Position numbers and translations under genes: made by a program. Below the pieces are notes generated by a model, which was given only the letters and a program-made list of their open reading frames with translations, was not told where the DNA came from and searched no databases. From an uncultured cyanobacterium (GTDB lineage Bacteria > Cyanobacteriota > Cyanobacteriia > PCC-6307 > Cyanobiaceae), in NCBI GenBank assembly GCA_903934745.1, contig CAIZOZ010000287.1:1-7125 (forward strand): 7,125 nt of DNA. The letters are read 5' to 3'. This document shows positions 6,191 through 7,125 of the stretch, piece by piece; the first letter of the stretch is position 1, and each line of letters starts with the position of its first letter.

Positions 6191-7125
6191 ACGTCTCGTG
6201 CTGAGACAAGGGCTGTTGCTGTTCCAGAACGGCGGCAAAGAAGCCATCTCCTGAGCAGGATCCATCCAGCTCCTGGGCGGGCCACCACTGTTGCTGGAGC
6301 ACCAGCCGCAGTGCTGGCTGGTACTCCAGCAGCAGTGCCGCAATCAGCTCAGCGTTCTCCCTGGGATGCACCGTGCAGGTGGCGTACACCAGCCGTCCAG
6401 CGGGGGCCAGCAACGGCAGCAGTCCCTCCAACAGCTGCCGCTGCAGCACCACCAGGGTTTCGATCGCCTCGCTCTGCATCCGCCAGCGGGCATCGGCATG
6501 GCGATTGAGGGTGCCAAGCCCGGAACAGGGTGCATCCAGCAGGATCCGGTCAAACGAACCGAGCCACTGCGGCCGCAGCGTGGCCAGATCAGCGGCATCG
6601 GCGCTCAGCCGCTGGATCGAAGTCAGCCCGAGGCGTTCGGCGTTGATCCCCACCCGCCGCAGCCTCGCCTCGGAACGATCCACCGCCCAGATCTCACCTT
6701 GATCATCCAGCCACTCGGCGATCTGGGTGCACTTGCCCCCCGGCGCCGCGCAGGCATCCAGCACCCGCTGCCCCGGCCTCAGATCCAGCAGCGGCACGAT
6801 GCGCTGGGCGCTGCGGTCCTGGACCGACCAGAGGCCCTCCTCGTAGCCCGGCAGAGCGCGCAGATCGCCGGAGCGATCCAGCAGGGTGAGGCCGTACTCC
6901 GACTGCGGCAGTGGCTGGGTACGAAGGCCGGCAGCGGCGAAGGTTGCCGCCAGGCTCTGGCGATCGCTGCGCAGCCGGTTGACCCGCAGATCCACTGGTG
7001 GCGAAGCGTTGCAAGCCCGCGCGAAAGCCTCGGCCCGATCGGCGCTGAGCCAGCGCTGCAGGTCGGTGGCCAACCACTCGGGCAACGAATGGCGCAGGCC
7101 GAAATCCTCGCGCGGATCGTCGCTC
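6147..7125 (-). CDS. rsmB: 16S rRNA m5C methyltransferase RsmB (partial, N-terminus beyond the window)
   Basis: This is the C-terminal part of RsmB (Sun/Fmu), which methylates C967 (E. coli numbering) of 16S rRNA using SAM. The frame is open to base 7125 without a true start, and residues upstream of 7085 (DDPREDFGLRHSLPEWL) read naturally into the domain. The NusB-like RNA-binding domain therefore lies outside, and the TTG at 7085 is not the start. Visible in order are the RVNRLRSDR pre-domain, GLWSVQDRSAQ, SAM motif I LDACAAPGGKCTQ, motif IV DAPCSGLG (Cys codon at 6525-6527) and motif VI YATCTVHPREN (catalytic Cys codon at 6375-6377). The DGFF end typical of the family is followed by about 30 extra residues rich in Gln, Ala and Pro, which overlap the PBP gene's end. 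rsmB converges on the PBP gene with no spacer for a terminator. Confidence 0.93.
   Translation of the reverse strand, partial: SDDPREDFGLRHSLPEWLATDLQRWLSADRAEAFARACNASPPVDLRVNRLRSDRQSLAATFAAAGLRTQPLPQSEYGLTLLDRSGDLRALPGYEEGLWSVQDRSAQRIVPLLDLRPGQRVLDACAAPGGKCTQIAEWLDDQGEIWAVDRSEARLRRVGINAERLGLTSIQRLSADAADLATLRPQWLGSFDRILLDAPCSGLGTLNRHADARWRMQSEAIETLVVLQRQLLEGLLPLLAPAGRLVYATCTVHPRENAELIAALLLEYQPALRLVLQQQWWPAQELDGSCSGDGFFAAVLEQQQPLSQHETFRAGAAAPSPAAAD

Noticed and set aside
6193..6207. Short hairpin GTCTC/GAGAC just after the PBP stop
   Set aside because: Only 5 bp plus a wobble, no T-run, and located within the rsmB coding sequence; too weak to call a terminator.
4667..6343. Minus-strand open frame of 558 codons opposite the PBP gene
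   Set aside because: The PBP frame carries complete GT51 and transpeptidase motifs. The antisense product is Gly/Arg/His-rich without any recognisable domain, a known artefact of high GC content.
6960..6967. HIP1-type octamer GCGATCGC
   Set aside because: This octamer is over-represented in many cyanobacteria, but one perfect copy in 7 kb of GC-rich coding DNA is not informative by itself.
7083..7085. TTG at 7085 as the start of the right-edge methyltransferase
   Set aside because: The frame stays open to the window end and the residues upstream read as normal RsmB sequence, so this is an internal Leu codon of a gene cut by the window.

Overview
The window looks like chromosomal DNA from a GC-rich picocyanobacterium of the Synechococcus/Cyanobium type. 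The evidence is the gene content: chlorophyll synthase (ChlG), a PetP-like cytochrome b6f protein, a MenG/UbiE-type quinone methyltransferase, and dense packing with frequent non-ATG starts. Genus-level placement is inference. It reads as ordinary core-genome sequence. I found no phage, transposon, CRISPR or RNA gene, and no convincing undescribed system.

Left part (1-2666), mostly minus strand. After an edge stretch with no assignable gene (1-174) comes a perfect 20-bp inverted repeat (175-222). It lies just past the stop of a small uncharacterised minus-strand gene (249-557). A 170-220 base intergenic stretch with a 14-bp tandem duplication follows. Next is a minus-strand cluster transcribed hisF (2666-1872), then a small two-helix membrane protein (1823-1479), then menG (1492-776). 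The last two overlap by 14 bases.

Middle and right part (2711-6190), plus strand. Only 44 bases from the hisF start, and divergent from it, begins a tightly overlapping run: petP-like gene, chlG, and a class A penicillin-binding protein. petP and chlG overlap by about 20 bases if chlG starts at 2904. chlG and the PBP gene overlap by 4 bases (TTGA). This suggests one transcript and coupled translation for three thylakoid or envelope functions: b6f-linked electron flow, the last step of chlorophyll synthesis, and peptidoglycan polymerisation and cross-linking.

Right edge (6147-7125), minus strand. The C-terminal methyltransferase part of RsmB, a 16S rRNA m5C methyltransferase, runs off the window. 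Its 3' end overlaps the 3' end of the PBP gene by 44 bases in convergent orientation. Both proteins carry low-complexity tails there.

The points most worth a second look are the photosynthesis/cell-wall overlapping operon, the tail-to-tail coding overlap, the long inverted repeat and the two uncharacterised small proteins.
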